A stretch of 64,000 nt of DNA, from positions 27,049,074 through 27,113,073 of the forward strand of contig CM065299.1 of NCBI GenBank assembly GCA_032871835.1. Direction: 5' to 3'. How positions within the stretch are numbered: position 1 is the first letter of the stretch; each line of letters begins with the position of its first letter. Below are positions 33,211-45,149 of this stretch, piece after piece. Source of the stretch: Dipteronia dyeriana (Eukaryota; Streptophyta; Magnoliopsida; Sapindales; Sapindaceae). Both the position numbers and the translations under genes were made by a program. Under the pieces are notes generated by a model that was given only the letters and a program-made list of their open reading frames with translations, searched no databases and was not told the origin of the DNA.

Positions 33211-36204
33211 TTGCTTATTTCATACGGTGGCCAGTGGTTTGGTCAAAACTATGAGGGTGGTGATTTAGAAATGGTATTTGTTTCTCCTGATTTGACATAC
33301 CATGAGTTAATGAATACAATTGAAGATATTGTGAGGATTGATTCATCTACTTTCAACATTGAATTAAGGGTTGCTATGACTACGAGTGGGAGACGTGCCA
33401 TACCAAGAATAAAAAATGACAGAGATATGGCATTTCTTATGTCTGAAGAGAGAGTTATTCCAGAAGTATATGTAACAACTATTGGAAGGTATGAGAGGGT
33501 TGTTGGTAGCATGCAAACAGAGACAGAAATGCTGGCCCAAATTCCCCCGAACATTATTCTACAACAAGGGTTCCCACTTTTAGCTCAACCATTTGCACAT
33601 TAATATTGTCAACCTTTTCAACATCCATATTCTCAATCTATTCAACACCCAAATGGCCAACCTTACTTTGAAACATATGGCCAACCATCTCAGCTACATA
33701 CATAACAAAGCTTTACTTCACAATTGGCTTCTCAATATAGACCCATTTGTTGGAGCAACACAATGTGGATCAATTCCATCTGTTTTAGATGGAAAACAAC
33801 CCCTAACAATACCTTCATCTAGCAAGCAAAAAAGGTCAGCTATTAATGATCCAGTATACACAATTAATGATGCATCATTAGGTGTTGGAACAAATAACGA
33901 AGTAGGTGCCACTACATCTGAATTTGAAACCTTTGTAGATAATGGACTGGATGGGTTACCTGAACCATACCCGTTTGAACAAGATGTTGATGGTAATGGT
34001 GATGGTGATAGTATCTTTGACTTAGATGGTGATAGTGATACTGATAGTCACAGTGGTGACATAGATGGTGAAGGTGAAAGTGGTTGTGACTTGGATGGTA
34101 TTGGTGATAGTGGTTATGAGTTGGATGGTGATAGTGATGGTGATAGTGGTAGTGATGTAGATGGTGATAGTGGTAGTGATGTAGATGGTGATACTGATTG
34201 TGGTTGTGAGTTGGATGTTGATAGTAATGGTTGCGGGCATGATAGAGGCGATTCATTTGCAGCCCCTCTACCTTGGATAATTCCCGGTGCAGAGAAGTAC
34301 TCAATACAAACTATTAACAATGATGAACCATCGATTAGTAATGGTCACTTTTATAAAGGTAAGATTTATTCTACCAAACAAGAACTAAAACGAGATTTGA
34401 GGTTTTATGCACTGAGAGAATGGTTTGAGTTCATAATCAAGAGGTCTGGTAAATAGAGATTTGAAGTAGGTTGTAAGAATGACAATTGTGTCTTCAAGTT
34501 AGGTGCAACAAAAATGTGTGAGGGAGAGTATTGGCAGGTTCGAAAATATAACAAGGAACACAGTTGCACTCTTGACGGGTTCCATGGTCAATTTCGACAA
34601 GGTAATGCTTCGATTATTGGTGAATTATATTCTCCAAAGCTTCGGGTGAATGGCACAACTTTAAAACCAAAAGATATAATGACAGAAATGCAGTTGGAAT
34701 ATGGTCTCCAAATTCTTTATAGTAAGGTTTGGCGAGCGAGGGATTATACCGAGTCAATTGTATTCAGATCGGCGGCCGAGTCGTTCAACAAATTCTAAGT
34801 TATTTGTATAAGCTTGAGCGAGAAAACCCTAGGACTGTTACAGCTTATTTATTGAATGCTCGTAATGAATTTAGATACTGCTTCTTCGCATACGGTGCAT
34901 GTCTTCGTGGGTTTCAGGCAGTTATAAGGCCTGTTATTGCTATTGACGGGACTCATTTGAAGGGAAGATTTCGGGGTATATTGTTCGTCGCGGTATGTAA
35001 AGACGCTAACGAGCAAGTGTATCCACTAGCCTTTGGCATTAATCAAAAGGAAAGCAGAAAGTCATGGAGTTGGTTTTTGAAACAACTGCGCAATTGCATG
35101 GGATGCCCGGAAGACTATATGTTCATATCCGATCAGCATAAAGGGATTGCAAAGGCAATGGAAATTGTATATCCCAATGCCCCACATGGTCTATATGGCT
35201 TCCATCTGGTAATGAATATCAAGAATAGGTTCAAAAGGGAAGATGTTACGGGAATTTTTAAGCGTGCATCCAAGTGTTACAAGGAGTCTGAGTTTATAGA
35301 CGAAATGAATCAACTCCGACGGGTGCACCCAAATGCATATGATTATCTCATGAAAAATGGAAAGGAAAAATGGTCACGTACTTACTCTCCGGTACGAAGA
35401 TACGTGATGTTGACATCAAGCATCGCAGAATGCTTAAACTCATGTCTACGACATGCACGTCAGATGCCTGTGACTGCTTTGATTGAGTTCATTCGGGATA
35501 TGATGCAAAAATGGTTCCATGATCGTCTGAATCATGTAAAGACTCTGGGCACACAATTGACGACATGGGCAATAACTTTGTTAAATCAGCGTAACGAAGA
35601 ATCTACAATGTTCACGATACGACCGATTGATGGGAATGAATTCTTGGTTAAGGATGGCGACAAAGATGGTCTGGTAAACCTTATAGAGAGGACATGTACT
35701 TGTCGAGAATTCCAAATCGATATGTTGCCATGTAAGCATGCCTTAGCTGTTTTACGTGCTTGTAAAAAGCCATTCATCAATTTTTGCTCAGATCACTATA
35801 AAAAATCCAGTTTGGTAGAAGCATATTCGGGAGTTATTAGACCAGTCGGGCACAAAAGCGAGTGGGGTGTTCCTCAAGACATCAGCTCAATAGTTGTGAA
35901 TGCTCCTCCATGGGTATCGCAGCCTGGCCGACCAAAGAAGAGTAGGATTCCATCATCGGGTGAGTATTGTGGAAAGAAATCTAGAAGATGTTCATGGTGC
36001 AAACAGGCTGGCCATAATCGTCAAAATTGTCCAACACCCCTCGGATTCACAGTGTCAAGTAGGTTTGAGACTCATCCTACTCAAACACGTAAACAACGCA
36101 AATGTGGTGGTTGTGGGGGTCTAGGCCATAACAAACGAACATGCTCCCACGGGCAGACTAGCACAACAGATTCGTGGCATGATAAAGATGTTATTGGTGT
36201 TTAG
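33211..36204 (+). pseudogene. MURA-type Mutator transposase, nearly complete but frame-broken
   Basis: Domains in order: PB1-like N-terminus (ISYGGQWFGQNYEGG, 33211-33603); an Asp/Gly/Ser acidic repeat (33985-34230); MuDR DNA-binding domain (KGKIYSTKQELKRDLRFYAL, then HSC and LKPKDIMTEM, 34355-34790); MULE transposase core from 34800 with DDE motifs IDGTHLKG and ISDQHKGI, then SSIAECLNSCLRHA; a SWIM zinc finger (CTC...PCKHAL, about 35695-35745); and two zinc knuckles (CSWCKQAGHNRQNC, CGGCGGLGHNKRTC). Breaks: stop at 33601, a frame change near 33700, stop at 34454 and a frame change near 34790. From about 34800 to 36204 the frame is open and the first two catalytic Asp are intact. The true start is unclear; 33211 is not an ATG. 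Confidence 0.9.
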
Positions 36205-36373
36205 AACCTTTTTTACTTGTTGATTTCAGAAGTTGTATTTGAACTTAAATATTTTTGATGTCAGATGATGTATTTGTTTGAACTTCAATTTATGTATTAT
36301 TGTTAATTCATGTTCCAGGTTCCAAATATATTGTGGCAGTAAGTTATTTTTTATTTTGTCAATAACAGGTACC

Positions 36374-36760
36374 AGGTGTAGATGACATTGCACGGTGAAA
36401 TGTAGATAACATTACACGGTGAAATGTAGATAATGTTATACGGTGAAATGTAGATAATGTTATACGGTGAAATGTAGATAACATTACACGATAAAATTTA
36501 GATACCAATACACGATTATTTTGAACAATGAAAAAGCATTCATGCTATCATCAAGTATGTAATCAGGATTAAACATTCATGATACCATCACGATTAGTTC
36601 AAATTTTTTAACAAATACCATGTATAGAACGTATTACTTGTGGGAATAATCGTCTTTCATACTACCAGGTAAACAAAACAGTCATATTCTAGCCCTTAGA
36701 TAACATTACAAGATAAAATGAAGACAGCATTACACGATCGATTAGAACAACGGAATACCA
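36374..36760. repeat. Short tandem repeat (24 bp, about five units) with the cattacacg word
   Basis: The unit gtgaaatgtagataacattacacg is repeated about five times between 36376 and 36500, with two units reading gttatacg. Looser copies (cattacaagataaaatg, cattacacgatcg) extend to about 36740. It lies between the 3' ends of the two convergent MULE genes. The same cgtgtaat/attacacg word recurs in two other clusters of this element. Confidence 0.8.
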
Positions 36761-36899
36761 AATTGACTTCACATGTACACTAAGTCTGTTAATCTGTTCA
36801 CTGTCTTTCAACTAAAGCCACACAAAAGTCAAAATGTTAACCAAAATATTCAGCAAATGCAGTATCTAAACAAAATATTACAGCATCCAAATAAATAAC

Positions 36900-39800
36900 C
36901 TAATCTTCCTCTATTGAACACCCAAATATTTCAAAAGCCATGTATTTCCTCAACCTGGGGACGGTGTCCTTAGTCCAATTCCACTGCTGGTCCTTATTAC
37001 GCATTATGTTCTCAATTCCTTGGAGCATAAAAATGCCGCAACTGGTTCCATCGTGTTGCTGTGGAAATTGACGTGGAGACAGTTTAACAGCCTTCATACA
37101 ATCTAGTGGCTTACGGGGAGCACAATTACTAACCTCGTAGTAACCCGACTAATTACAAATAAGTGGGAATAATCGCTGCCAGCACCTGTTCTTCTCTAAA
37201 CTTGCCATCCGTCGGTTTCAAATATGCTGCAGAGTCTTATATTGTAATGACCCAAATGAGAAGATTGACTTTGCACAACACCTAATGGCCGCTGTCTATA
37301 CGACAAGGAACCAAAATCTGCCACAAAAAGTATCTGTTATATATTTCGTGTTCAAAGTTTCATTCTTAAATCTTCGATTCATTAAAGAAATGTTATAATT
37401 CTAATGATATAAGAAATTAACCATCTCCACATTTGCCCAATTTGTGCCCCAAAGGGGTTGCTCCCCAATTGCATACTATATCCAATCTACGGGAACCTCA
37501 AACTTAGCTGAGACAAATCGACGTGCCAACCTTTCATGCAGATCCGGCTGAAATTGGGCCCAACATTTACGAAGTGCATCCTGAACAAAGGTGTTTCAGT
37601 TAGTAATAATAGTAACAAAGAAATAAGCCAAACCAAAGAATTTGTATTACTTACAAAGAAATTGCAATCAAGTACAACAACATGCTTCGAAAAGTCTTCT
37701 CCCGTGCTAGGGTTATTTTTTCGCTTGTACAACACATTGATGTATGCATCCATATGTTCATTTGACAACCACTCATTGGGGTCCTCTAACGTTTTGAAAA
37801 AAAATTGTGTTACACATGCTTCGATCCTCACGTTACGGCTATAAAGTTAAACACAATTATGAACATAATTACCAACATAATTGACAATAAACAGTACATG
37901 TTCAACACTTACTATCTATCTTTCTTGCTAGCCTTGAAAGCTTTGTACTGCCCTATTGGACCTGTCTTCCTGTTTCGTCGTTTGAAAGGATCGGTGTATG
38001 GACTTTGCCTATATTTTGACCTCAAACGATCCCTGGCAACATCAGTAGGGTCCATTATTTTTGGAGGGGGAGGAGTAAGGGTTGTTGAGGTGGCTGGTTA
38101 TGGGGAATGGGCTGAATGCGTGGTAGCTGGTTCAGGTGCACTAGGCTGGTTGGGTTGTTGTGGTGATTGGTTATGAGGAATGTGGTGTATGGGTTGTTTG
38201 TAAGGTAAGTGGATCGGGGGTAGTAGTGACTGGTGGGGGTTTGGTGGTTGGTTTAGGTGAACGTGTTGTTTCAGTAGTGGCAAATTTGGGTGAGGTAGTT
38301 GTTACAAGGATGGTTGGTTAGGGTGTAATGGTTATTTCTATGGTGGCTGGTGGAGGTGTACTGGCTGATTTTGTGGTGCCAGGTTGGGGTGAGGTGGCTG
38401 ATCCAGGGATGGTTGGTTGGGGTACTGTTTCTATGGTGGTAGGTCGGAGTGATGTGGCGGTTTCAGTGATGACTAGTTGGGGTACTGTTTCTGAGGTGGC
38501 TGGTTGTGTGTCCTCATTTTTTCTGGATCGATCACCATTGTACTCCATATTCCAGTTTGTATCAAACAAATCTTCATTATCTTTATCACCATGATCTTGC
38601 TCATTCATGCAATCATGATCGCTCTGTGGAAAAAATAAAAAAGACAATCAATTAAAATGAAAATGAAATACAGCTTTGTAAGAGATAAAGGAAACATACC
38701 TGAAACCCCCCAACATGTTGAAACCATTCACTCCGCAACATTGCAATTTCTTCCACTATTATTTCACAGATAAGTTTTCTCAGTTCTGTTATAGAAGCAG
38801 ATGGGGTTTGGTGCAAGGGAGTAGCCGATTCTTGAGGAAAGGGAGGTAGGGAATCATGTCGTGTCAGCTGTCTACTTGATGTTGCCTTTTTTAGTGGTCT
38901 TCGTTGTCTTCGTTGAGCAGGGACATCAGGACCTTTATAACGTCTTTTCCTTTTCTTCCCAATGTTGTTTCTTAATGGCTCTGCTACCCCTTCATTGGCA
39001 CCAATTAAGACCGAAGGTTCAAACTGTGGTCGGGTGGACATATCAACATCAAAGTCCACCCAATAATCTTGTTTCGACTCATGTTTTGTAGGAGTGAGCT
39101 CTTGTCGACCAGTGAGCTATTTTAAAAAGTTCAAAGTCAGTAACATAAAAAAAATCTACAATATATGAAATGTAAAACAAAAAATAAATAAAATGAATTA
39201 TGTTAATTCACCTTTCCTTCTAACTCCATTTCTAACCAAGTTTCTCGCATTTTTGAAGCCTTTGTGATGAAATCATTTTTTTTGAAACGTGGATAATAGG
39301 ACCCTAAGTAATGGCCCAGCTTATGGCGCATCACTGGAATGACCTCCATTGCCCAAAACTGCCAAACAAAAAAAAAGTTAATCTAATTATACATTAAAAA
39401 AAAGATATAAATAGAGCATTATTAAATGTCAAGGATACCTGAACACCCCAAACAAAATCATAAATGTTGTATCTACATGTTGGACCTGTGGGATCAGGCA
39501 TCCAGAATCCTTGACGGATGTAATGCAGTGTCATCTTGAAAACGAAGTGGCCCTATGCAAACATATTAAAGCCATTTGTGTCTTCGGCTAATGTCATAAG
39601 CCAATATGAAACTTGAGTCCTTTCATCTACACCGAAAAGAATGTAGTTTACAAACAACAGTAAGGCCATCTTTAAAGCATCACCTTTGCGCTGAAATGAC
39701 TTCACCAAAAACAAATCGATAACTTCGTCCATCAACAAATGCGATCCACCAAAATATCTAAAGTGTATACCATCTGTAACAGGCTCATATACCCTTGAAA

Positions 39801-40170
39801 ATATATCTGTTAGCTCACCGAACTTTAGACCGGTACACAAACAAAACTCTCTAGCACTAAGCCTAACCTTAGTCTTCCCCAAAGCGAACCACATTTCGTT
39901 AATGCTAGCACCGGGAGGTGTGATTTGTCTTAAAAACAAATTGTGCATGTACTGGGCTTGGAAATAACCCCCTGCTGGTAAATCCAAATAATGACCAAAA
40001 TAGCTGCTCCTGAACTCGTCCAACTCACCGCAACTGCCCAACACACTTTCAATCTGCCGTATGAACTTATGTTTGCAATGGGTGTTTATCGTAATGTTAT
40101 ATGACCACGTATCCCTTGGGTATACCAAATACTGATCCAGATCTTCTTCCTCAGTACTAACCATCTGCAT
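36900..40170 (-). pseudogene. DUF1985 / Ulp1-like SUMO protease gene of the MULE
   Basis: Reading down the minus strand: 40170-39440 is a DUF1985-type domain (SSYFGHYLDLP, MWFALGKTKVRLSAREFCLCTGL), with a tag stop at about 39553 before HYIRQGFWMPDPTG; 39370-39212 gives FWAMEVIPVMRHKLGHYLGS; 39120-38700 a basic segment (KKRKRRYKGPDVP); 38620-38090 a Pro/Thr repeat; 37850-37640 the Ulp1 lead-in (TLEDPNEWLSNEHMDAYINV, VVVLDCNFF); 37500-37430 QPLWGTNWANVEM; and 37097-36900 the catalytic Cys block HDGTSCGIFML. Intron-like gaps separate these parts. The catalytic His-Trp segment could not be found and stops are present, so this copy is probably dead. The family removes SUMO from proteins; its role in transposition is not established. 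Confidence 0.8.
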
Positions 40171-40204
40171 TCAAACAGTTTGCAATACTCAGGTTCAAAC
40201 TATT

Positions 40205-40375
40205 TCCAGAATGTTTACACGATGTAATATACAATACAATACACGATGTAATATACAATTCAATACACAATGTAATAAGCTATACAATACACGATGCAAT
40301 ATACATTATTATACACGATGTAATATAACATACATTACATGATGTGATCACAACTTTATTACACGATGACATATG
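40205..40375. repeat. Cluster of acacgatgtaat repeats upstream of the Ulp1-like gene
   Basis: Six to seven copies of acacgatgtaat or close variants with spacings of about 20-30 bases, just upstream (minus-strand sense) of the DUF1985 gene start at 40170. On the minus strand they read attacatcgtgt, the same core as in the transposase leader. Confidence 0.8.
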
Positions 40376-40708
40376 AACCATTCTTGTTTTCAAAATGAAC
40401 TATATTCATCAACACACAGAGCAGGAGCAACAACAAGAGGGGGGGAGGGCAACGAAGTCACGCAATTGCTATCATTATTTCTCATCAAAAGTTCAAGCTC
40501 AATCAAATTAATAGAACAAAAGCTTTTTTAAACATAAAAAGTCAGGTTACATTATACTCCTCACCACAATAACAGTCTCAAGCATAACCACATCGACTAA
40601 AGTACTCAAATCCCCACTACAACTTTGATCAATTCGACCTATCCTATCACTGATACCTTGCCGGATAGATGCTGCAGGTGCTTCACTTGACCCCACTTCA
40701 TCATTTTT

Positions 40709-41059
40709 CTACCCACAACCCCCGTCTCTTCCCCCATTAAAACTCGAAATTCGATCAGAATTCAAATCAATCACAGTCTCTAACATAACACCATCAGCTG
40801 AATTGCTTGAACTTTCAACAACTACCACACTATCACAAGTCTCTTGATTTATTACTCCCTTTAGTGCTTGCAATTCATCAACTTGTGATACCAAATCCTC
40901 TCTATCATCTGAATTCGTCACAACTACAAGGTCCAACACAACCCCATTACTCGATTTGCTTGTATTCTTACCTTTAATAACACTATCTAGACTCAAATCC
41001 TCACCTAATTTTCGATTCTCCGGATCCATTAATCTCTCCAGAAACTTGTCAAAATACAC
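40709..41059 (-). CDS. Unrecognised 116-residue ORF inside the MULE
   Basis: The product starts MYFDKFLERLMDPENRKL and is acidic, with two loose repeats (VVLDLVVVTNSDDRED and VMLETVIDLNSDR). It lies upstream of the DUF1985/Ulp1 gene in the same orientation and could be its first exon or a separate small gene. No domain recognised; no interruption. Confidence 0.3.
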   Translation of the reverse strand: MYFDKFLERLMDPENRKLGEDLSLDSVIKGKNTSKSSNGVVLDLVVVTNSDDREDLVSQVDELQALKGVINQETCDSVVVVESSSNSADGVMLETVIDLNSDRISSFNGGRDGGCG

Positions 41060-41508
41060 TCACATGTGCAGGTTTTATGTATACACGTAAGAAAAACATT
41101 ATCTCTTCTAGTGGTATACCACAAGCAATGCCAAAAAAAACACTTCATTTTTGGAAAAAAAATCCTCGTTAAAAGAAAGAACATCAGTAAAAAAAATCCA
41201 AAAAATTAATAATGACAATTCACAACGCATTAACTCCAATAAAAATCAAACCTTTGATATCTGTAAAACAAACCCAGAAACCAAATCGTCCATTCAAATC
41301 ATTCCTTCACATATATGAAACTACAAAGATGTAGCCGGAGATTTCTTTTTAGGCTAGGTAAAATCAAATCACTAGAACAAATTAAAACTCGAGACAAATC
41401 AAATTAACACCCATTGGAATACACACAACCCTAATTCAAATCAGGCAAGCAAAATTATGTTTGGAAAACCTAACTTCCCGAATCACACCATAAAATTATG
41501 TTTAGAAT

Positions 41509-43975
41509 GTTAGGATTATGCTCGATAGCAAAAGTGTAATATTGTAATTAACAATCTTTTCATATGAATAAAGTTATTTCTAGTTTAACAAATCTTATAG
41601 CATTTATAGATTAATTATTATAATTGTCAAAAGTAAATAATCATAAGGTCAAAAGACTATGAGAAAAGAAGAATTGTTCATACATCTAGATATGTATGAG
41701 GTAGACACAATTCTTTAATTAGTCTTGAATAATATTCACAACTTAAGATAGAAGGTTGTGCGCCTTTATCTTGTTAAAGTTGTAGATTCTTTTGCTAGCA
41801 TTTGAGTGGGATCAAATGTGTTATGATGAGTCTAAAATCATCAAAGTGAGGTGTCTTTGGGCAAGAGAATCTAGTGCACTGGTTGCATTGAATAGGACTA
41901 AAATGAAATATCTAGAACCGTCAATGGATAAAAGTTTTCATTTGAAGACAATCGGAGAGTCTATCTCAATCCTGAGATAAATGATGGACTTATGGTTGCA
42001 ATTGTTGTCATTTGAGCTATCAATGAGTACAATTATATAGCATAGTCTATCCTCGATAGTTTGGTGGTATTCATTTGTTAATCGATAGAGGACTTCATTT
42101 ATAGATATGGACATCGTGGCTCCATTTATTGAATGAGAGTAGAATACCATCATATGGATGTTTTGAGGTATTGGATATTAAATCTTAACGTTAAGTTTTC
42201 AATGTGTCTATTGAAACATGGTTTCTGGACAAGTCAAAATATCCAAGTTCAAAATGTGGTCATATGAGTAAATATGGTAACTTGGAGAGCTATAGGCGGT
42301 GTATGAGTTCTTGGCGATTACTGGTATTCTTCACAAGGATACACTTTCTCCAATAAGGTTGTCTAGGGTATGAATGAGTAACATCAACTTATTCTATCTT
42401 TATTTAAGAGTTCAATTTTAGTTATTTAGTGGAATGAACTAAAATTAAATAGATTGGACCTAAGTGAATCATTTGTTGATTGTGAATGGGTTGTGTCTAT
42501 TGGAGCTTAAATTTAGATAGCCCGCCAAGATCCCCAATCCACATGAACTTGCATGGATAACTTGATATATTCTACCAGACCAATAGGGGTCCATATAGAA
42601 TTGTAATAAGGCATGTGAACTTGTTTCTTTTTGTAAGAATAGGTCTAGTTCATATGTGGACTTTTTATTTAGGTCCAATGGATTTAATAAAATGAGAAAA
42701 ATAATATATGGCATTTATACTAGGTATGGGCGGCAATGGCTATGGATAATAGCTTTAATATATTATTTTTATTTTATTATTATTTAATTAAATGAAAATT
42801 AATTAATTTGTTGATTAATTAATTATTTAATTAAAAGTCAAAATCTTTTCCTATTAGGAGATGGTCTTCTAAAACTATACTATTGTTGGTAGTATAGTTA
42901 ATGTTAAAGACTATATTTGATAAGTAGATAAATAAAAGGACTTATTTATCTAATCAGATTAGGAAGTCTTTAATATGGTTACAAACACACTATTGAGTAG
43001 GATTAAGAGTCTTGGTGTAGGAAATAATTCTTTTTGGAAAAGGATTCTTGGTCACCAAGTAAAACTACTTAGTGGTAGAATTCTTATTTGAAAAGGATTC
43101 ATAACCACCAAGTTAATCTACCTAAGGATAGGATTCTTATCCATCAAGTAATCTTTATTAGGAGAGATTAAACACTCCTAATCTACTTCAAACAAGGGAA
43201 TTTCGTTCATCACATGTATAATATAGGATAGGATAGATTTCCTTCTAGATAAGGATTCTAACTACCAAATAAATCCACCTAAGGAAAGGATTCTTGCCAA
43301 CCAAGTGAATCCTTCTTAGGAAAGGATTTATGAACCTATATATATGTGGATGATAAATTCAACCAGCCCTAAGGTGCATTAGAGAAATTTCGGCCAAGCC
43401 ATATTTTTCTTAGTGAAGAATTCGGCTATCATAGAATTTTGAGGGAGAAAAATCTGATTTTACTCTAGACAAAATTCAATCATCTCTAAGTAATAGTGTG
43501 TGAATTCAGCCAAGTAGAGAAAAAAGGGGAACGTTTTTGTATTCGATAGTATACTAATATCCTTTACATCAAAAGGGTTTTGTGTACAACATCGAATCAA
43601 GGTTCACGCGAGTTACAATCAAATTGATTGATAATTCACAAGTGACCGGACGTTCTTGGATTTTTTCTCTTGGAGGATAATTGTAACTAACAAAGAAAAG
43701 ATATTTGCTTTGTCTCCATCCTCAGGAATACAATTTAAAGAAAGGGAGCTCACACTCTTAGGTGATTCACGTTCGTGATTGGATTGGAAGATCTTGGGAA
43801 TCAATTCGGCGCTTGTTCAATCGTCACGCGTAAAAGGTACGATACTTTTATATACATCAATTAATCTAGGGTTAAGGTTCTCGTTGCATAAAAGGGAAAA
43901 AAAAAACTATAAGCAACCCCTAATCTCGTTTTTTCTCACGCTTCCGCTGCTTTTCTAAACCGTTTTTTTCCTACA
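41509..43975 (+). mobile_element. Solo LTR of the 58-64 kb copia family, inside the MULE
   Basis: It starts TGTTAGGATTATGCTCGATAG and ends TTTCCTACA. It matches the inverted LTR at 58246-60403 along its length, for example in the block around gtcaaaagactatgagaaaa and the ending region cttccgctgc. It carries no gag-pol. It sits in a local direct repeat of the MULE (unit beginning aaaattatgtttgg, with aacctaacttccc at 41467 and again at 43981). The flanking pentamers tagaa and atcaa do not match, so recombination or mutation has erased the target duplication. Confidence 0.85.
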
Positions 43976-44394
43976 ATCAAAACCTAACTTCCCGGATCCA
44001 AGAACATATCTTTGTCAATTTCTGACGAAAGCTTCGTCTTCAAAGGGAAACAAATGTTCGACTTCGCCTTTAATGGTTCTTCGTCTTCACCTGAAATGAA
44101 ATAACGATCTTCGTCTTCGCTGGAAATCACAGAGCTTCTTCGTCGACCTTCGTCTTCGTCGAAAATCAACAGTCGTCGCCTTCAATAGCTTCTTCGTCGA
44201 CCTTCGTCCACCGGAAATCAACCAGTTACGATCTATTTTTGATCTCTCAGTAAAACCGATCTCTTTTTATTTTTTTACGATTTACAATTTACTTTCCAAA
44301 TTTTTTTTTCTTTTCAATTTTCAAAATTAAATAAATAGATGACATGTCATTTCCCTCTAAGGGTATTAATATCCAGAAAACTTTTCTCTTAGAT

Positions 44395-44469
44395 AAAAAC
44401 AATCAACTTATTGAATATGGATAATCTTAAATGAAACCTTAATTTTATGGCTATTTAAGAAAATTCCCC
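44395..44469. repeat. Right terminal inverted repeat of the 12.4-kb MULE
   Basis: Read inward from 44469 it gives GGGGAATTTTCTTAAATAG then ccataaaattaag, matching the left end at 32108. The 9-bp target duplication follows at 44470-44478, then an (at)n run. Confidence 0.85.
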
Positions 44470-44478
44470 TAAGGAAAT

Positions 44479-44870
44479 ATATATATATATATAAATTGGC
44501 AAGTGGAATAGTGGATAGGTACGTTGAGCATTATCCGTTAGGGGTTTAATTTGGAAGGTTATGTCCTATGTGTGTCTTGTGTGCGTAGCATAATAAAATG
44601 TGACACAAGTCCATGACAGAGGGAAGGACAAAGGGGTGGCTTTGGTTCTCGTGCCTGCCTCGGGAAATGCTCTTTGTTAACATCTGATCGGTGCAATTGT
44701 GAGAGATGCCACTATCTCAATTGGACTATCAACTTGTAGGTTAGTGTTTGGATATGTGAAAATTGCAAATATGTTTAGCACGAAAATAATTGAGAAATCA
44801 TCTTGTTACTTACAGCAATGTATTTGATCCCAGACAACTGTTAGCTAAACTTGCAGAATGATTGCTTGTG
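44479..44870 (-). promoter_or_regulatory. Displaced upstream region of malate synthase copy A
   Basis: After the MULE target duplication the sequence resumes with a segment that matches the upstream region of copy C (56740-56950): gtggataggtacgttgagcattat, then gtccatgacagagggaaggacaaa, then catctgatcggtgcaattg. In copy C these lie directly upstream of the ATG. Here they are 12.4 kb from copy A's exon 1. The remaining bases to 45149 contain the intergenic region and the 3' flank of copy B. Confidence 0.8.
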
Positions 44871-45149
44871 CTTCTTCTAAACAAAGAAAACATTGTTTCA
44901 TATTAAATCAGTTTTCATTTGAGATGGCACTGATGATGCTACTAGTGAACAATTTCCATCCAAGTACATCACCAAATAATTTAACAAACATGTAATTAAA
45001 CACTTCTAGTAACTAAGTTACAATTGTGTAACAAATAATCAAATCGATAGAACTTAGAAGAGAGTCTGAGGGGTGACCTTAACCTACTAGAAACACAACA
45101 CACGACAGGATAAAATCTAACAATTAAAAGGGTACTTAAAACACATTAT

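Larger units (their letters stand above)
32108..44469 (+). mobile_element. Complete Mutator-like element (12.4 kb) with transposase and Ulp1-type genes
   Basis: The ends are inverted repeats: the left end begins AGGGAATTCC and the right end, read inward, GGGGAATTTTC; both soon give ccataaaattaag and later caataagttgattgttt. The flanking nonamers are taaggaaag (32099-32107) and taaggaaat (44470-44478), a 9-bp target duplication matching at 8 positions, as expected for Mutator. Inside are a plus-strand MURA-type transposase gene (33211-36204), a convergent minus-strand DUF1985/Ulp1 gene (40170-36900), a 2.47-kb solo copia LTR (41509-43975) and clustered short repeats. Known Ulp1-bearing MULEs of plants (Kaonashi/CUMULE type) have this gene pair. 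Without the LTR the element is about 9.9 kb. Confidence 0.9.

Noticed and set aside
33912..34320. Minus-strand ORFs rich in His/Tyr or Thr/Ile opposite the transposase acidic region
   Set aside because: They are mirror readings of the Asp/Gly/Ser repeat (gatggtgatagt) in the transposase gene.
36374..36500. Regular 24-bp repeats resembling a CRISPR array
   Set aside because: The units are contiguous with no unique spacers, in a plant transposon; this is an ordinary tandem repeat.
36900..40170. Independent host SUMO-protease gene
   Set aside because: It lies inside the inverted ends and target duplication of the MULE, next to the transposase gene, with the DUF1985 arrangement known from Ulp1-bearing MULEs.
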